Assembly: GCA_937952895.1 (NCBI GenBank)
Contig: CALFYC010000072.1
Span: 1 to 13,295, forward strand
Origin: an uncultured Neisseriaceae bacterium
GTDB taxonomy: Bacteria > Pseudomonadota > Gammaproteobacteria > Burkholderiales > UBA11063
Direction: 5' to 3'
Length of the DNA: 13,295 nt
Shown: positions 11,832 through 13,295 of the stretch, in pieces
How positions within the stretch are numbered: the stretch's first letter is position 1
Layout of the letters: each line of letters opens with the position of its first letter
Position numbers and translations under genes: made by a program
Notes under the pieces: generated by a model
Databases searched by the model: none
The model's input: only the letters and a program-made list of their open reading frames with translations
What the model was told of the DNA's origin: nothing

Positions 11832-12968
11832 TTAGTTATCATAATTACCAATAAAGCGGCTACCATCTTTATTATCTTGTGGAATAAATTTGCCATAGAT
11901 CTTTATGATCATTTCAGTATCTTTATGACCTAAATATTTTGCCACCTTATAAGTATTTTCTCCATTACTAATTAGCATGCTTGCAAATGTATGGCGCATT
12001 TGATACGGATTACGATATTTAATATTCATTTCATTAAATAACCTTACCCAGTGTTTACGAAAAGCATCGGTTGAAATCCAATAACTATTAGTATTGGGAT
12101 TATGAAATACAAAATCTGAACCAGCACTATAATTACGCTGATCTTTTAAAGCTTCAAGTGCTTTACTAAGTAATAGAACTTCCCGTATTGAAGATTTTGT
12201 TTTTGGTTTAGATAATTTTCCTCTAACCATTGTAAATTGAACGTTTATTGAAGCATTCACCAAATCAACATGTGACCATTCCAGGGCTAATATTTCTCCA
12301 ATTCTTAGACCACTATATAAACCAAACTGAATTAAGTTTTTAATTTGCCCTTGGGCCTGATTTAAAATATCTTGCCTTTCGTTTGGCGTGAATGGTTCAA
12401 TCTCGTAATCTGAATCATCTGTAATGCACTGAAAAAGTCTTTTTAAGCTTAATTTATCAATCGGGTTATCTTCTATAATTCCCATATTTTTTGCATCATT
12501 TAGTACAGCGGCTAATGGAATTAGTAAATTACTGATATATTTAGCTGATTGACTTCGACTTGATATCCAATCTTTTATTTGCATAGGTGTTAGTTCATGG
12601 ATTTGAATTTTACCGAAAGCCGGGATTAATTCACTTTGGATATATCTTATATAATCCCTTAATGTATTTTCAGCATAACGCTTGGAGTTTTTATATAGAG
12701 TAATTTGTTCCTCAAATAAGGTTTGTAATTTATAAGATTTAGGCTTTATATCAAATAATTTAAGGCGCTTTGAATTAGGGAAATGTTCGGCATAGTTGAA
12801 TTTATCACGTCTAATATCACTCAATACATCTTCACGCTTTTTTATTGCTATTTTTAAATTTGCTGGAGTATTTGCTAAATCAAGACTTTCTCTACATTTA
12901 GTATTTTTATAATAAAAGAGAATTCTTAGTGAATTACCGTGTAATTCAATACCTTTTGCTAATTTCAT
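11832..12968 (-). CDS. int: Tyrosine recombinase (phage-type integrase)
   Basis: This 378-residue integrase has an N-terminal arm-binding region (about 1-60), a SAM-like core-binding domain (about 80-175: QTLFEEQITLYK, then NTLRDYIRYI) and a catalytic domain (about 190-360). Catalytic residues seen are Arg222 (SGLRIGE), Arg325 in NPYQMRHTFAS, His348 (YLGHKD) and nucleophile Tyr358 (IKIYGKF). Tyr322 stands where many families have the first His of HxxR; NPYQxRHTFAS is usual in this integrase group, so it is not a defect. The length is normal and the frame intact. AGGAAAG precedes the start. It lies nine bases downstream of the excisionase-like gene, on the same strand, and ends beside att copy 3. 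It would catalyse integration at the tRNA 3' end and probably made all three att copies or their relatives. Confidence 0.9.
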   Translation of the reverse strand: MKLAKGIELHGNSLRILFYYKNTKCRESLDLANTPANLKIAIKKREDVLSDIRRDKFNYAEHFPNSKRLKLFDIKPKSYKLQTLFEEQITLYKNSKRYAENTLRDYIRYIQSELIPAFGKIQIHELTPMQIKDWISSRSQSAKYISNLLIPLAAVLNDAKNMGIIEDNPIDKLSLKRLFQCITDDSDYEIEPFTPNERQDILNQAQGQIKNLIQFGLYSGLRIGEILALEWSHVDLVNASINVQFTMVRGKLSKPKTKSSIREVLLLSKALEALKDQRNYSAGSDFVFHNPNTNSYWISTDAFRKHWVRLFNEMNIKYRNPYQMRHTFASMLISNGENTYKVAKYLGHKDTEMIIKIYGKFIPQDNKDGSRFIGNYDN

Positions 12969-12977
12969 GATGCTTTC

Positions 12978-13202
12978 CTAATTTAACCCACTACGTTCTA
13001 ACCACAAGCTTACCTCCCAGACATTGATCCAAATCTCTTTATGTAAGCATTTTGTTATTACTCCATCTAACCATTTGCCAGTATTTCGCAAACTTCTAAC
13101 TTTATTTTCAGTAAATGGCATATATTGGCAAAAAGCTTGCATGGGAAGCCATCCTCCTAAACTATTTAAATTATAATTTCCAAGCATTTCTATTCTTTTC
13201 AT
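12978..13202 (-). CDS. Excisionase-like (Xis) small DNA-binding protein
   Basis: This 74-residue protein has a central segment MPFTENKVRSLRNTGKWLDG (28-47) followed by IWINVWEVSLWLERSG. That matches the winged-helix excisionase layout, in which a 'GYTxxAVRxKxxxGxWxEG' helix is followed by an 'IxxxVxxWxE' wing and helix. It would direct the integrase toward excision and may regulate its own operon. The start is supported by a perfect AGGAGG (13216-13211) eight bases upstream. It is followed nine bases later by the integrase, so the two form an operon that allows excision. The assignment rests on pattern and position, not on a strong motif; an AlpA-like regulator is the alternative. Confidence 0.65.
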   Translation of the reverse strand: MKRIEMLGNYNLNSLGGWLPMQAFCQYMPFTENKVRSLRNTGKWLDGVITKCLHKEIWINVWEVSLWLERSGLN

Positions 13203-13232
13203 GATTAGATCCTCCTAAAAATATATTTATGC

Positions 13233-13261
13233 TATAATTGCTTACGGTTTTAAAATTCCGT
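13233..13261. promoter_or_regulatory. Upstream control region of the xis-int operon
   Basis: An imperfect inverted repeat ACGG-N10-CCGT (13244-13261) around an A/T core lies 41 bp upstream of the xis start. On the plus strand TGC-TATAAT (13230-13238) is an extended -10 reading rightward off the window, so a divergent gene may start beyond 13295. A clear minus-strand promoter for xis-int was not found. Confidence 0.35.
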
Positions 13262-13295
13262 TATTGATAAAATATAATTCGTTATATAAATTTAA

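Noticed and set aside
12000..12010. Inactive integrase because Tyr322 replaces the first His of HxxR
   Set aside because: The NPYQxRHTFAS form is common in this phage integrase group, and Arg222, Arg325, His348 and Tyr358 are all present.

Overview
This is an AT-rich bacterial window. It carries Gram-negative style lipoprotein signal peptides, type II toxin-antitoxin pairs and a tyrosine-recombinase element. The base composition and protein types fit an AT-rich gammaproteobacterium, perhaps Francisella-like, but nothing here fixes the taxon and that placement is a guess.

Left part (1 to about 9.2 kb): cell-envelope and metabolic genes. A coiled-coil C-terminal remnant of an unknown gene (12-239) is followed by a small secreted four-cysteine protein (299-847, +). 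A strong bidirectional terminator (871-900) separates it from a convergent, very large lipoprotein (974-4675, -). That lipoprotein has six regularly placed cysteine pairs in Ig-like repeats and a C-terminal array of about five 47-residue Trp repeats resembling propeller blades. A gentisate-1,2-dioxygenase-like bicupin (5065-6009, -) comes next. A 0.7 kb AT-rich gap holds an orphan 50-codon ORF, several palindromes and a very good extended -10 promoter. That promoter drives a second large lipoprotein of unknown family (6743-9145, +), which ends in a clear terminator (9166-9194).

Right part (9.4 kb to the end): a layered integration hotspot. Three direct copies of a 65-91 bp sequence lie at 9416-9480, 10083-10164 and 11723-11813. 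Two of them begin, on the minus strand, with a perfect tRNA 3' end (T-loop TTCGAGT through CTTCCGC-A-CCA, probably tRNA-Leu) fused to non-tRNA element sequence. They are the distal att sites of serial integrations. They divide the region into a 0.67 kb cassette with a DinJ/RelB-YafQ pair, a 1.64 kb cassette with a VOC protein and a HigB-HigA pair, and a third element that still has its tyrosine recombinase and an excisionase-like gene and runs off the right edge. The intact tRNA should lie to the right of the window.

The main point of interest is that both toxins look damaged while both antitoxins look intact. The HigB-like frame matches its family over about 30 residues upstream of its first ATG but has no start codon there. 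A promoter-proximal ATG sits one frame away, which suggests a single-base frameshift. The YafQ-like toxin has Asp where the family has its catalytic C-terminal His. Together with the repeated att sites this reads as an accreting array of small TA-bearing cassettes that were captured, lost their integrases and were partly disarmed.
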